Assembly: GCA_012862575.1 (NCBI GenBank) | Contig: BLSF01000026.1 | Location: 386,657 to 450,656 of the forward strand | From: Parietichytrium sp. I65-24A | Taxonomy: Eukaryota > Sar > Bigyra > Thraustochytrida > Thraustochytriidae | Length of the DNA: 64,000 bases | Direction of reading: 5' to 3' | Part shown: in pieces, positions 1-11,600 of the stretch | How the letters are laid out: each line of letters begins with the position of its first letter | Numbering within the stretch: the first letter of the stretch is position 1 | Notes under the pieces: generated by a model | Databases searched by the model: none | The model's input: the letters and a program-made list of their open reading frames with translations, nothing else | Told to the model about the DNA's origin: nothing | Made by a program: the position numbers and the translations under genes

Positions 1-2
1 GT

Positions 3-788
3 GGCAAGACCCCGTACAAGGACTTTGGCCACTGCAAGTCCCCAAAGCTCAAGTGTGAGGTCACCCCCATCTTCAGCGTGTACGCTCCTGGCAAATGCAT
101 CAAGAAGAAGGCCACCGCCTCCACCGACACCACCACCACTAACGCGCTTGCAACCGTTAATTCGTCCGCAGACCACCCAAAGCCAGGCAGCCTGGACGGA
201 CCTTGCGGCGAGTGGGCTCTTGGACAAATCGACTTTGGCAAGTGCTCTGACGATCTTACCTGCGTTGCGAGCGACATTGAGATCAAGTTTGCTGCGAAGA
301 ACTATGGTTTCCCATCCAGATGCCAAAACGTGACTGTTGCCGACGAGGACGACGACAGCGCAGACGCAGTGGATACCGTGGAGCCAAAGGATATTGATGA
401 CGCTGCCGTCGTCGCTCACGATGATGACGACAAAAACTCTGTCGCTGCTGCAAAGGCCGCCATGGAAGTTGCAGAGCAAGCCAACAAGCTCGCGCTGGAA
501 GCAGCTGACAAGGCTGACATGCTTGCAGCCATGCTCAAGGCAAGTGCAGCAAAGGTTCGCGAGGCTTCAAACAAGCTTCTCACGGAAGCGAAGAGCAAGA
601 TTGCAGAGAAGCAGAAGGAGGTGGAGGCTGAGAAGGCTCACCACCACCCAGCTTCCACCATGCTTGCAACCGCATCCGATGCATCCTCCTCGCACTGGAG
701 CTTCTTCCTTCTGGGAGCCATCGCAGCCGGAGGTGCCTTCTTTGTTTACCAGAGGAACAACCGTACTTCCGCATACCACCGCCTCTAA
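3..788 (+). CDS. Membrane-anchored Cys-rich protein, 5' end missing
   Basis: The frame is open from base 3, so this is the C-terminal part (about 261 residues) of a gene that starts before the window. The visible protein begins with a Cys-containing extracellular-type segment (Cys in the KFGHCKS-like, CEV, GKC, GPCGEW, FGKCSDD, LTC and RCQN contexts). An acidic Asp-rich linker follows, then an Ala/Lys/Glu-rich heptad region that looks like a coiled coil, a His-rich patch, one hydrophobic segment (WSFFLLGAIAAGGAFFVYQ) and a short basic tail. This is the layout of a type I membrane protein with a stalk. I do not recognise the family. An apparent start at base 78 is GTG inside the open frame and is not a real start. 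The stop is TAA at 786-788. Function unknown. Confidence 0.7.
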   Translation, partial: GKTPYKDFGHCKSPKLKCEVTPIFSVYAPGKCIKKKATASTDTTTTNALATVNSSADHPKPGSLDGPCGEWALGQIDFGKCSDDLTCVASDIEIKFAAKNYGFPSRCQNVTVADEDDDSADAVDTVEPKDIDDAAVVAHDDDDKNSVAAAKAAMEVAEQANKLALEAADKADMLAAMLKASAAKVREASNKLLTEAKSKIAEKQKEVEAEKAHHHPASTMLATASDASSSHWSFFLLGAIAAGGAFFVYQRNNRTSAYHRL

Positions 789-1138
789 ATCCCCAGAGCA
801 CTGGTGTGGAAGAGCACCGCGGCTGAGATCGTCGATGCAGAAGTGAGGGTGCGACCCAAAAGTAACAAAGCAACTTTCTTCATTATTCCAATTATACACT
901 TAGTTTACGTTTCAAGTCGTCTTTCCGGATCCAAACCGCGCGAGGGATGCCCAGAGGTCTTCTGCCTGGGTCCTGAACTGCAAACGTGCCTGCTGCGATT
1001 CACAGCAACTTGAAACGATGACGCTCACGATGACGACCCGACCCTAGTCCAGGCGGTGTCCAGGTGTGTAGGACGTACTCGCCCTCGCTGCGTGCTGGGC
1101 TAGAGCGGGAGAGGCCTCCTCGACCTCAGATACTCACA

Positions 1139-1173
1139 CAGTACCAGGTACCTCAGGCAGGTACCAGGTACTG
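1139..1173. repeat. Inverted repeat, 15-bp arms, 5-base loop
   Basis: The left arm (1139-1153, CAGTACCAGGTACCT) and right arm (1159-1173, AGGTACCAGGTACTG) pair at 13 of 15 positions around the loop CAGGC. Each arm also contains GTACCAGGTAC, so the element is both a direct and an inverted repeat. Confidence 0.7.
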
Positions 1174-1692
1174 TACCGGTTGGATCCGTCTTGCTACTGC
1201 AAGCCTGCGTGGATTCGGACACGTTCTTTCTTTCAAAACTCGTTGAACCCATTTCTTCCCAAAGTCAAACGCTGATATTCATTGACACCGACGAGCATCG
1301 AAGTTACCACGAGTGGAGATGCACTCCCTGGGCATTCTGCTCGCCGCCTGCGGACGCCGAGGACGCTAAGTACTAGACTCCTGAGACCGCTGAGGGGAAG
1401 GAAGGCGCCCAAATCTTGAGGACTCTTGGAGACTTCGGAGACTGCCAAACTGTGAGCGACAGACGGACGATGCGATGCGCTCGGGATTCTCTCTCAGAAA
1501 TCGGAATTTCAGAATTCAGAAGTTCATGTGTATCATGCATGATACGTATCGTGTGATGAAGACTGCATTGTCTTGACTGCAACATGGTGGTTTGTTGCGG
1601 CGTGATTTGACCCGGACGCGGGGCATTGTGTCTGTGTCTCTCGCAGGTGATCGCGCTGCTTGCGGCAACTCCTCTCCACTGACATATCTGCT

Positions 1693-1785
1693 CGCATTCG
1701 CATTCGCATTCGCATTCGCATTCGCATTCGCATTCGCATTCGCATTCGCATTCGCATTCGCATTCGCATTCGCATTCGCATTCGC
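1693..1785. repeat. Hexanucleotide microsatellite (CGCATT)n, about 15.5 copies
   Basis: Uninterrupted tandem copies of CGCATT span 93 bases. Because the unit is a multiple of three, it opens frames coding Ala-Phe, Asn-Ala or Met-Arg dipeptides. These are artefacts of the repeat. Confidence 0.95.
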
Positions 1786-3422
1786 TTGATGTTGTTCGCA
1801 GTCAAGACTGCTCTGTTTTGTTGATGAAAACCATCTCTCCATCCCTCATCTTTCTTTCTTTCTTTTCATCTTCAATCTTTGACAGTTGAAATAGTTGAAA
1901 TCAAATGATCCAGGTCTCTCTCACAGTCGGTCAGGTCAGTCTCGTCAGTCAATCAGTCAATCGTTACCAAGGCTTTTTATTCTTTTTATCCAACAGCTAC
2001 CGTCCGCCCTATTCACCGCAACCGCATCCACACTGCGTAGGAGCACGGTAGAAGTGAGACGACTGTGGAGTAGGTCTGCGCTAGCTGGCTTAAGAGGTCC
2101 AACGATCGAAACTCCGAGTCTTGTTTTGCACAACCCACGGGGTTGGCGCATTTGGGGCATGTGGCTTCGTGGCTTCCCTCCTTTTTGATAACCTTTTCCT
2201 TTACTTTCTCTTTTCTTTCTCTCGTTGCAATTTTCATTGAAAACCAGCTCATTCATTTTCCATAGTCTGTCAAGGACGGAGGCAGTGACATGTGGAAATC
2301 ATGAATACTAAACAATTAATTATGTAAACGTGGAAGTCAACGTGAGAGTGTTGTGACAATGAAATCCTCTCAATTCTAAATTCTGTGACTTTGCTTGATC
2401 GCGGTGAAGATTTGGATAAGAACGAGCGATAAAGGAACAGATAGTGCGTTGCGGAGAAACAATTGCTGCTCTGCCTTTTCATTGAAACTTTCGAAACGAC
2501 AACAACGCGGTCTGGTTAACTAACTGCTTTCAGGCCCCAGAACGTCTGCTGCCGCCTTCAATACTCTCCGACTGCTTCTCCTGCGTGGCAAAACGCGAGA
2601 GAGGAACGTGACCGCGACCGTGACAGAACTTGCCGATGGGCTTCGTTGAGCACAACTATATCAGCACCCTGCATCGTCCTGCGTTCTTTTCCTTTTACCC
2701 TCACCAGCGCTCGGCAATCGTGTGTACAGAGCACAGTCAGAGTCATGTCGTCGCACGAAGGAGTGGCCGTTTCGAGCTGTCCGACTTGTCAGAGTCTGGT
2801 CCGAAGAAGCTGGGCAGAATAATAAACCTCAAAACTTGCCATCACGCTGAGCGCCGTCGACATTCATTCTTCGCGGATCAGCAACGCAGCCATGCCCATT
2901 GAAAAGCGGGGCAATCAGAATGAACAATAAATCAAAGCTGCGATGCGCAAGACTCGCCCGTGACTCGCAGTCAGGCTGCCAGTGCCAGCGAAAAACAAAA
3001 CAAAACAAAACAAAGTAGTACACACCAGTATGTCGGGAAAAAAACCGCGGTCAACGTCTCTTTTGGGATTTGGAGAAGGTCTCGCGTAGCACAGCTTAGC
3101 CCGTGCGAGCAGTGTACGAGCGTGACAAAAATCGCACCGCGACATCTCTCCGGGCCGCGGCAGGTGTGGCGTGCCATCGTATCGTATCGCATCGCAATCG
3201 TATCGCAGCGCAACGCAACGCCGAGACCACCGCTTGCGCAACGACCGCCGACTCGCCGCACGCTCGCAACCCCGCAAAGAGAAGGGAGACTCTGGCCTCT
3301 CTGGCTGCCTCATGATGAAGAACATCCGGGTTTGGAAGTTTTGGAAGGTACTAGTAGTCACAAGCAGTAAACAGGATCGAGGTAATCGAGGTGAAAGGGA
3401 GAAAAAAGCAAACCTGTGCGGA

Positions 3423-3452
3423 ATGTGGCGTGGCGTGGCGTGGCGTGGCGCG
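3423..3452. repeat. (GTGGC)n short tandem repeat
   Basis: Five to six near-perfect copies of the pentamer TGGCG follow each other. Confidence 0.8.
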
Positions 3453-4296
3453 TGCGATTGAATTGAGTGGTGTGCGCTTTGCAAAAGTATTCTCACATTT
3501 CAGGCAGACAGACGGGCTGCAAAGTTTAGAAATCCATCCTCCATTCACTGCTTCCTTTCGCTCGATCCGCTCCTCGCGCTCAACTCAGATTCCTCGTATT
3601 CGTCCACTCATTCTCTCTCTGCTTACCCGGCGATAACGCGGCGGTAGACACACACTGTGTCTTAGTTGGAAAATGAAGAGTGAAAGCATGTGAAAGTGAA
3701 AGCTATCTTCAAGCTTTGCGAACGTTGGATGTGACTTGAACTTGTTGTACAATGTTCAATGAACATTGACTGTGAGTGAATGAATGAACTGGGAAGTGCT
3801 CACTGCACTGCCAGTACGAAAATGGAAAGGTTTGCCGAATTCCGGAACTGGATTTGTGCCAAGAGACAACTCTGCTCATCTCTGCTCACGGCTTTTGAGT
3901 GAGAGAATGTGTGAGTAACCGAATGAGTGAGTGAATGAGTGAGTGGTGGCGGACGAGAAGCAACGTTGACGAGAGACATGGCTTGGGTGCTTTCACTGTT
4001 AAAGTTGATGTTCATTGGAGTGAAGACAAGTGCGCGGTATGCTATGTGTGCCGAGGTCGACCGCACATGTGGACCTGTGGAGCAGGTTGTGCACAGTCTG
4101 AGCGTTCAAGTTGCAAAAAGTGGTTGGCGTTTCAAGACCGTATCCAAAACTGACGCGATGAGACTCGACAGAAGGACAGCCAGCACAACTGGAACGTTAC
4201 GTTTATATCTGATTCTGTAATTTAACAAACTTACACGTAGATGTTCATTGAACTGTGAAAAAGTCGGATTCGGAACGGAGTTCAAAAGATGCAGGA

Positions 4297-4321
4297 ACTT
4301 GACCTTGACCTTGACCTTGAC
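4297..4321. repeat. (TTGACC)n short tandem repeat
   Basis: Four copies of the hexamer CTTGAC(C) are joined head to tail. Confidence 0.8.
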
Positions 4322-5337
4322 AGCAAGCCAACCGGAAACAGAACACAAGAACGTTGGAGTCCAACTCTAAACTCCAATCGGAAATGTTGGGAGCTTCAAA
4401 AGCAAGCGGGCCCAAATGAGTGTAAATTTCCTAGTTCCAAACGACCGTCCCTTCTTTTGACACCCTGCTTCCTCTGTGTGACTGTAACAGATACTCGGAA
4501 TTCAGAACAGGTCAATCAGGACCAGCGAAACGGAAGAGAAGCTTGGAGCTTCCAAGCCACAACCAACATCAAATCAGATCAGATCAAAGCAAATCGGACC
4601 AACCCAAAACCACACCACACAGTCACCCGTTACCTCGGTTATCATGACTTCAGAGTTTCCTGAGTTGTGAACTACCTCGCTTTCCCTTCAAGTCGTCCTC
4701 CAACCCATCCATCCATCAATCTATTCTGAATTCTGAATCCTGAATTAAAATTCTAAATTCTGCATTTTGATTCATTGGGCGAGAGCATGTTGATTGTTCT
4801 GAATAAGTTATGACATCGAAGGGAAAAGAAAAGCCTCTCTCTACTCTCCACTCCCCACTCCCTGATTGATGGATATATCCATTCGTGGATGGCCGTGGGG
4901 CTAGTGAGCCAACGCGCGGCAGCACCCCGTCAGGTGAGAGGCACACACCACACACCCCGCGCTACCAGTGCGCTACCGCCCCGTAGCCCCTCGGGCAGTG
5001 GCCGCCTGTTGCTAACGTCCAGATAAAGTAAAAGTAAGAGTAAAACTCGGGTTGGAACATCTCCCTCTCTCTGTCTCGTTTTGTCTCTCTGTCATCCGTG
5101 TTTCTTTTGTCACTTTTGGCTTTTGTATTGTGAGTGATTGTCGGTATTTGTGAGTGCAGAGAGCGCAGGGAGACGGAGATGGTCAACTTTTCAACTCGGA
5201 ACAAAGTAAGCAAGCAAAGAAAAAAGTGAAGTCGGAAGGATGAGGTTGATGTGCAAGTTGAAATTCCTTTCACAGTGACACTGCCAATCAAAACCAAATC
5301 AAAATCACATGAGAGTTCATTCAGAATTCAGATGAAT

Positions 5338-5370
5338 GAGAGAGAGAGAGAGAGAGAAAGAAAGAAAGAG
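5338..5370. repeat. GA/GAAA microsatellite
   Basis: A run of (GA)n passes into (GAAA)n. Confidence 0.85.
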
Positions 5371-5773
5371 GCGAATCCAAACTTGAACTCACTGCATCCA
5401 CTGCATGATTACTAGCTAGCTAGATGCGAAGAAAGAAACCGAAACAGCTTCTCCCAGCCTTCCGCCTAACAGTACCAGGAGAACGAGCTAAGAATCAAGA
5501 TCATAAGTATTCCATTTTCTCTTTTTTTTCGACTGAGGAAACTGAGGATGACCGAGGAGCCACATTCTCTATCCCCTCCCTCTCACTGCCTCCCGGCGCC
5601 AAACTACAGCGAACCATAACCCTCCTTAGGCCAGCAGCACTTGAGAGAAAAGGCATGAAAAGGCAAGAGTACTTTCCGACAATACAGAGAGAGAGAGAAA
5701 AGCAAGAAGCTGTCAAAAAGCAACGGGATAGAGAGAGGAAGGAAGAAACGAGTTTCAACTTTCAACTTTCCAA

Positions 5774-5775
<2 letters not shown>

Positions 5776-5810
<35 letters not shown>

Positions 5811-5925
5811 ACTCACTCACTCACTCACTCACTCACAACTCAGTGGACCAAACAAACAAACAAACCAAAATTCAACAAACAAACAAACAAACAAGAGCAC
5901 TCACTCACTCACTCACTCTCAACCA
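5776..5925. repeat. Compound microsatellite CT, ACTC, AAAC, ACTC
   Basis: A CT run (about 5776-5808) is followed by ACTC repeats (to about 5836), AAAC repeats (about 5850-5893) and a second ACTC block (about 5897-5921). An open frame crosses it but its product would be pure low-complexity sequence. Confidence 0.85.
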
Positions 5926-5993
5926 GACCGCCAAGTGTCAGTGAGACCAAAAGTCAGTCAAACACCCATCTACGACGGAAACGAAAGCGCCCA

Positions 5994-6027
5994 CGGCACA
6001 GTTATCACAGTTATCACAGTTAGCACA
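5994..6027. repeat. CACAGTTAT tandem repeat
   Basis: Three and a half copies of a 9-mer (CACAGTTAT, the last diverged to CACAGTTAG) lie about 270 bases upstream of the proline dehydrogenase start. Confidence 0.75.
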
Positions 6028-6294
6028 GCGAGGAGTCGTCTGCGCGTACGTGCGTTTCCTACGCGAGTACAGTCCCGGAACGTTGGAACGTTGGGCCATC
6101 GGCACGTGATCGTGATCCTGTGATCCTGCAGTCCTGCAGTCCTGCGATCCCGTTACCCGGTCTTATCACGTGGAACCTCGCAGGACGCGAGGACGCAAGG
6201 GTGCGTGGCAGTTGTGTAGAGAGAGGCGGCGTTTGATTGGAGGCGTTGGTTGGAAAGTCCGTGGTGTGGAAGTAAGCGCGTGTTTTAGCAATAT

Positions 6295-8255
6295 ATGGCT
6301 CTGGTTCGCGGAAATGGAGTGGCGCGCGGGCGCTTTTTGGCACTGCAGGGACAGACTCGCAGCTTTGCGTCTCTGCGCGATGGCGTGAAGAACAAGTCGG
6401 AGCCCGGCATGAAGAGCGGGCCAGCGGAACCGGACGGTCTGCGGCGCATGGAGCGTCGGTCCACGATGATTCGAGAGTCCTGGAGCAAGGTGGGCAACTT
6501 TGTCAAGCACGCGCGAGCGTTCTCCGTCCCGGTGGCGCACGTGCCGAAGAAATGGGACGACGTCACGAGGCCAGAGCCGCTGGAAGTGATGCCGAATTTT
6601 GAGATCGCGGAACGGGCGTTCGGGCCGAGGTCGTTTTTTGAGCTAATGAGGTCGTACGTCGTGCTGCGCGTGTGCGGGATCCAGATGCTCGTGGAGCACG
6701 CGGACACGGTGATCAACCTCTCGTACAAGGTCTTCGGCAAAACGCTGCCCAACTTCGTGATCAAGAACACCTTTTTCGCACAATTTTGCGCCGCAGAGAC
6801 CGAATCTGGATTGCAACCGGTCATGCGCAGCTTGGAATCCGCCGGTCTCAGTGGCATTTTGGACTACGCCGCAGAGTCCGACCTCGAGAGTTCTAGGGAG
6901 GAACGCGAGGTGGAAATCCACGCAAGAACCTACGGGTACGAAGGCGAGCGAGCGTGTGACGCCGCTCTTAATGTTTTTGAAAAATGTATTAGAACTGCAC
7001 ATGAGGTCGCCCAGCACAGTGATACTGGTAAGTGTTTTCCGTTTCGAGAGGAGCGACGTCGGCGCGCTCCATCATTGGCTTTCTCTTTTTGCTGACAGTC
7101 TTGACTGATTGATTGGAATGTTTTATTAAACACTCAGGATCTCGCCCGTTCGCTGCGATCAAGGTCACTGCGCTTGGAAACCCCAAATTGCTCAAGCGCT
7201 TGAGCCAGATGATTACCGAGACAAAGAACCTCTTCTCTCGCATGGAGGATAAGCTTGAGCGACCAACCGTTGGGTCACTCAACCTCGAAGAGTGGCGTAA
7301 GGCGTTTGCTCAGTACTTTGTTACACCAGAGAACCCGGAGGACGTTGACAACCTGTTTTGGTATGCCATTGGAATGAGCGAGGAGGAGTGGCGAGCAACT
7401 CGCGGTGACGAAACCCCCAAGCTCGACATTGTGGACTGGGCCAGGTCCATGAATTTCGAGGTCATGACCCAGCTCATCCAAACCTGCCGCGACAAGGGAC
7501 CGCTGTACAAAGTTTCACTCAGCGCGGAGGAACTGCAGCTTGCGCATGCTTTGTTTCAGCGTCTTGATAAAATCGCAAGACTCGCGCATGAGCTTGATGT
7601 GAGTCTTATGATCGACGCGGAGCAGACATACTTTCAGCCTTGCATCGACGCAAACGTTTTGCGCCTCCAGCGCCTGTACAACACATCTCATGCCACAATC
7701 TTTGGCACTTACCAGTGCTACCTCAAGAACACTGATGAGCGCATCAACCAGGATCTCGAGAGGTCCAAGCGGGAAGGGTGGATCTTCGCCGCAAAGTTGG
7801 TGCGCGGCGCTTACATGGTTGCAGAGCGCAAGCTGGCCGAGGAAGAAGGCTACCCGAGCCCAATCCACGATACTGCGGAAGACACACATGAGGCATACCA
7901 TCGAAACCTCGATGTGCTTCTTAAGGACAAGGTCGCCGAGGTAATGATCGCCACCCACAACCAAGCTTCCTGCGAGTTTGCTGCAGAAAAGATGAAGGAA
8001 TACGGCATCCCACGTTTGAACGGCGGCGTTCACTTTGGACAGTTGCTGGGCATGTCCGACCACATCTCTTACACCCTGGGACTTTGTGGCTACAGCGCCT
8101 TCAAATACTTGCCTTATGGAAAGGTGGAGGAGGTGCTCCCATATCTCATTCGCCGCGCACAGGAGAACAGCGGCTTGATGGCCGGAGCGGTGCATGAACG
8201 GAACATTATTGCAAACGAGATGAAGCGTAGAGTCAAGAAGGCTGTGGGCCTTTAG
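6295..8255 (+). CDS. PRODH: Proline dehydrogenase, mitochondrial (2 exons)
   Basis: FAD enzyme that oxidises L-proline to pyrroline-5-carboxylate in the mitochondrion, the first step of proline catabolism. Exons are 6295-7027 and 7138-8255, with an intron 7028-7137 (GTAAGT...CACTCAG) splitting a Gly codon. Summed length is 1851 nt, 616 residues, usual for eukaryotic PRODH. The first 25 residues are Arg-rich with few acids, as in a mitochondrial presequence. Barrel motifs of the family are present: LMIDAEQTY (about residue 400), KLVRGAYM (about 463), ATHNQASC, and the C-terminal FKYLPYGKVEEVLPYLIRRAQEN block (about 566-587), whose paired Arg bind the proline carboxylate in known structures. 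The middle of the protein, before the DAEQTY motif, carries the usual eukaryotic helical insertion. The start is the first ATG of the frame. Confidence 0.95.
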
Positions 8256-8627
8256 ATTACGCTCTCTTGAGCTCGACGAAAATATTTGTCAGTACAAAAC
8301 CTCCACCACTGTGGTTCAAACGTCTATAGCTTTTCCTGAACACTGTGGTGCCTTGGTTTTATAACATTTTATCTTGTTATTTTTCTTCTTCTTCTCTATT
8401 GCTTAGAAATTAAGGTATCACTGCCCAGAGTCCGAGCGCGAGAGTTTCGATTCTCTCACTCTGTGATTCAAACTTTGGGGCCTGGAATTGGAAAGTAGTC
8501 GCGCACAGAGACCCCAAGAGATACTTTTTCGAAGAATACATAATATGAGAACACAGATAGCTTTTCGAAGAATACATGGAAGTGGAACACAGCGAGTGCT
8601 CGGAGTCAGGCTCGTGCACCGATTCTT
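8256..8627. other. Intergenic space between convergent genes
   Basis: These 372 bases separate the 3' ends of proline dehydrogenase (+) and the duplicated orphan gene (-). They are AT-rich just after the PRODH stop. A duplicated string around 8525 and 8565 (TTTTCGAAGAATACAT) occurs twice. I see no gene. Confidence 0.6.
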
Positions 8628-11600
8628 TTACCGTAGCACAGCTAGTTCGGACACTGGAAGGAGTTCCTCCGCAAACAAACGGCACAACTTTTCAATCTCT
8701 TGGCAGTTTTGATGAATCGCATTTCCGGAAGCCGTCCGAATGCAATGCAAATATATGTTTAGCTCGTCCAAGCTTTCAATGTGCACAGAGCTATTTCCGA
8801 TGCGGTCTGAATCGATGGCTGCCTCCACCTTGAGTAAGAACGAATGGACTGCGTTCCGAATTCCGGGCAAAAAGACGCAGTCCGGCCGGGCCAAGGCGTT
8901 TTCCACAGCGAATTTGTACCGCGCAAAACTGTCCTTTAACACCTTGGACTTTATTTTTCTTCGCGAGTCCTCCGATTTGAAACGCTCCAAAAACAAATCG
9001 CGTAAAACTGTATTTCCGTTTGAAAGCAGTTCAAACTGCATCGGGATCGAATTTGCCTTGAGCATACGCACCAGATCAGGAATCAGCTTGGTGGAGTTTC
9101 GCAGAGTGCACAATCTCATCAGCGCTCGATAAGTTGCCAGCATATCACCTTTGACGAAGCTATGTGCAACACGCAATTTCAGCAGTTCGGAGTAGCTCTT
9201 GTTATAGACAGATTTGTGGAATGTAGGGTCGCCCAAACTTCGCTTCCCTTCTTCTGCAGTGGCTCCGCTGCATATCACCTCGATCGCCACGCTTGCTTCG
9301 TCCAAACTTGTCCACACGCTCTGATAGAGAGCTTCGTATCGCAGGTATGGTGGGGCGTAACAACACACCTCTCCGGATGGCGTCTGAACAAAATAAAAAC
9401 AAACGACCTTCTTCACAACAACGTAGAATGGCTCCCGATTCGGCTCTTCCACCAAAATGCATGTGTGCACGACAATTGGCTCACAAGCTTTTGCTGCGCG
9501 TGCAATTTCTTGCACACACAATGCGCGCTCCCTGCGAAGTTTTTGAACACGCAAAAGTTCTCCGTTGCTGTACTTCGGGTAGTGAAGCTTCTCTCGAAGT
9601 TCATGGTAAAATTCTGCTTCGTGCATCGTTACCGCGGGATTTAGCTGGCTGGAAAGAGTCTCTGTAACGGGAGACTGAAACGCATCGCGTCTCTTGTGCG
9701 CAAATCGATGCTTTGAGCTGCTGGTTGGATCCGGAATTCCTGAACCGGCCATGGTTTCAGCCTTGTAGACTTTGTGCCTTTGGGCTGAAAACCAGCCACC
9801 GTCAAACGCGAGATTGTCGTTCAGCATGTCGATAGCAAACAACCCGGTGGCTACATGCAAGGAAATGTTATTCGGACTTTTGTCGTTGACGTGAAGTACG
9901 TGAGAAATGAGCGTTTCTGCAAACAGCTCCAGTGCAGCAGGAAACCTCGGGCCCTCGTACACGTGCGTTTCGAAGACAGTCACGCATGGGTTATCCTGTA
10001 GGAAATCAGCGGTATCAGGCCCACTGGATTTCCTCGCAGAAGAGCTTTGAATCTCGAGAGATTTTCCTCTCGAGGCATCAAAGTGTTTATAGATTCGGCT
10101 ATACAAAGTAAGCGCTCCTCCATACGACGTGCAAATATTAACGTCGTAAGCGGCTCCGTATCGCAGCTTCTTGTTGGCCTTGTCATTCGCGCCACTTTCT
10201 GCTTGGGCAATATTGGCCAGCTTCTGATTCGGTCCCAACCGGGGACACAGCACCCCGCAAGTATCCAGAATTTTGGCGACGTCTTCCAAGTACGCGCCAT
10301 CGCAACCGGTCAAGGCTGGGGCAACTCCAAACACGTTTCGTTGACTCAGTTTGAAGATGTGATTCCGAGCATTAACTGACTTGATTCGCGATTTCGCCGT
10401 TGTGAAGAGCAGCTTGCGAATCGATTCGTCAGGCTCGCGCCAGATCTCATGCCGCATCGCCTCGCTACGAAGACGACCCACAACTAATGGAAACGGGTTT
10501 GAGTACAATTTACCATTCGTAAAAAGCTCGACCAGAATCTCTTGCAGCACTTTATCTATCCGAGTGTCCACAACATATTCTAACAGCGTCGCCTCTCGAG
10601 CGATCTCCGCAGGGACCTGACGTTTCTGCTTTGCCTGTTTGACTGCATTCGGAATGCTCACGACTAAGACACCCGCCCGGACTCTCTCTGAGGCTGCGAG
10701 TTCGTTTGCAAAAGCTTGAAGGCTCTGCCTACCTGCCTCCGAGAAAATTCTGAACTGGCTGTTCTCGGCCCCTTCACTGATGGCCTGCTCCATTACTTGC
10801 TCGATTAAAGACACCACCGTCTGTTGCCGCCCACCGGACGACTCTGCAAATGATTCCAACGTCAAGACTGCGACGACATCTCTACTCACGGTGAGCTCCA
10901 AAGCTTCGCAGATATAATTTATTCTTTCCAAATAAAATGTGGTGTGGCGCTCGTCCACGATGAGACGTTTGGATACTTGATCGCACACCGCGTAGAGGAG
11001 GTGCCGAACTTGGCGGCGCATAGCGACTATTTCTGCGCTATCTGTTGTTTGCACGACGGATAAAAGGCTCTCGCGGTACTTTGGAAATTGGCGTACAACA
11101 ATGTCCACCAAGTTATGATCGCTAAAAGCTTTGTTTCCATGCACTACTTTAACCTCTTCTGCGTACCTCGAGTCCACGACCTGGTCGTCGCCAACCGTGC
11201 TCTCGCGCAGTAAATTCAAAACACGCCTCATCGTGGCGTTCCATATCGAAAGGCCGTGCAATTGGCCAGCAGCTGAGCGCATCAGTCGCGTGATGTCCTC
11301 AAAGACGAGGTTTTGACCAGCAATAGCAAGCAGACAAGTGAGAAGCTCCATTGTGCTCATTAGATCTCCTGCAATATAGCTTTGAACGAGCTTGGATTTC
11401 AAATAGATTCGGTACGCTTCGAACTTTTCATTGTCATCCATCGTCCAACACTCCCCGGTGTCGGTTTTGAACAACTCTGCATAAAATGACGCGTCCTCCT
11501 TGCTCAGAAACACCCCGAGGCAAAGACTGCTAAACGGAAACTGCGCAAAAGTACGCATCGCACCACTGAACGAGCCATTCGGGTCCGTCTTTTGATAATA

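Larger units (their letters stand above)
789..6294. other. 5.5 kb non-coding region rich in simple repeats
   Basis: No open frame here has coding character. The longer ones (for example 2915-3496 minus and 5424-6023 plus) are made of low-complexity sequence and match nothing I recognise. The stretch holds a GCATTC hexanucleotide array, AAAAC, GTGGC, TTGACC, GA, CT, ACTC and AAAC runs, an inverted repeat at 1139-1173 and several copies of a TCAGAATTCTGA-like motif. I saw no tRNA or rRNA signature. The last 300 bases should contain the promoter of proline dehydrogenase. Confidence 0.6.

Noticed and set aside
1516-1842. Open frames coding Asn-Ala, Met-Arg or Ala-Phe repeats
   Set aside because: They exist only because the hexanucleotide repeat has no stop in any frame; no flanking coding signal.
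2915-3496. 193-codon minus-strand frame
   Set aside because: Composed of His/Arg/Ser low-complexity sequence from GTGGC and AAAAC repeats, with no motif and overlapped by equally long frames.
5424-6023. 199-codon plus-strand frame
   Set aside because: Its C-terminal half is translated CT, ACTC and AAAC microsatellite; nothing recognisable elsewhere.
7515-8195. 226-codon frame antisense to proline dehydrogenase
   Set aside because: Shadow frame; the plus strand has all the PRODH motifs.
8432-8462. T-arm-like GAGAG-loop-CTCTC
   Set aside because: The loop is 8 bases and no cloverleaf can be drawn around it.
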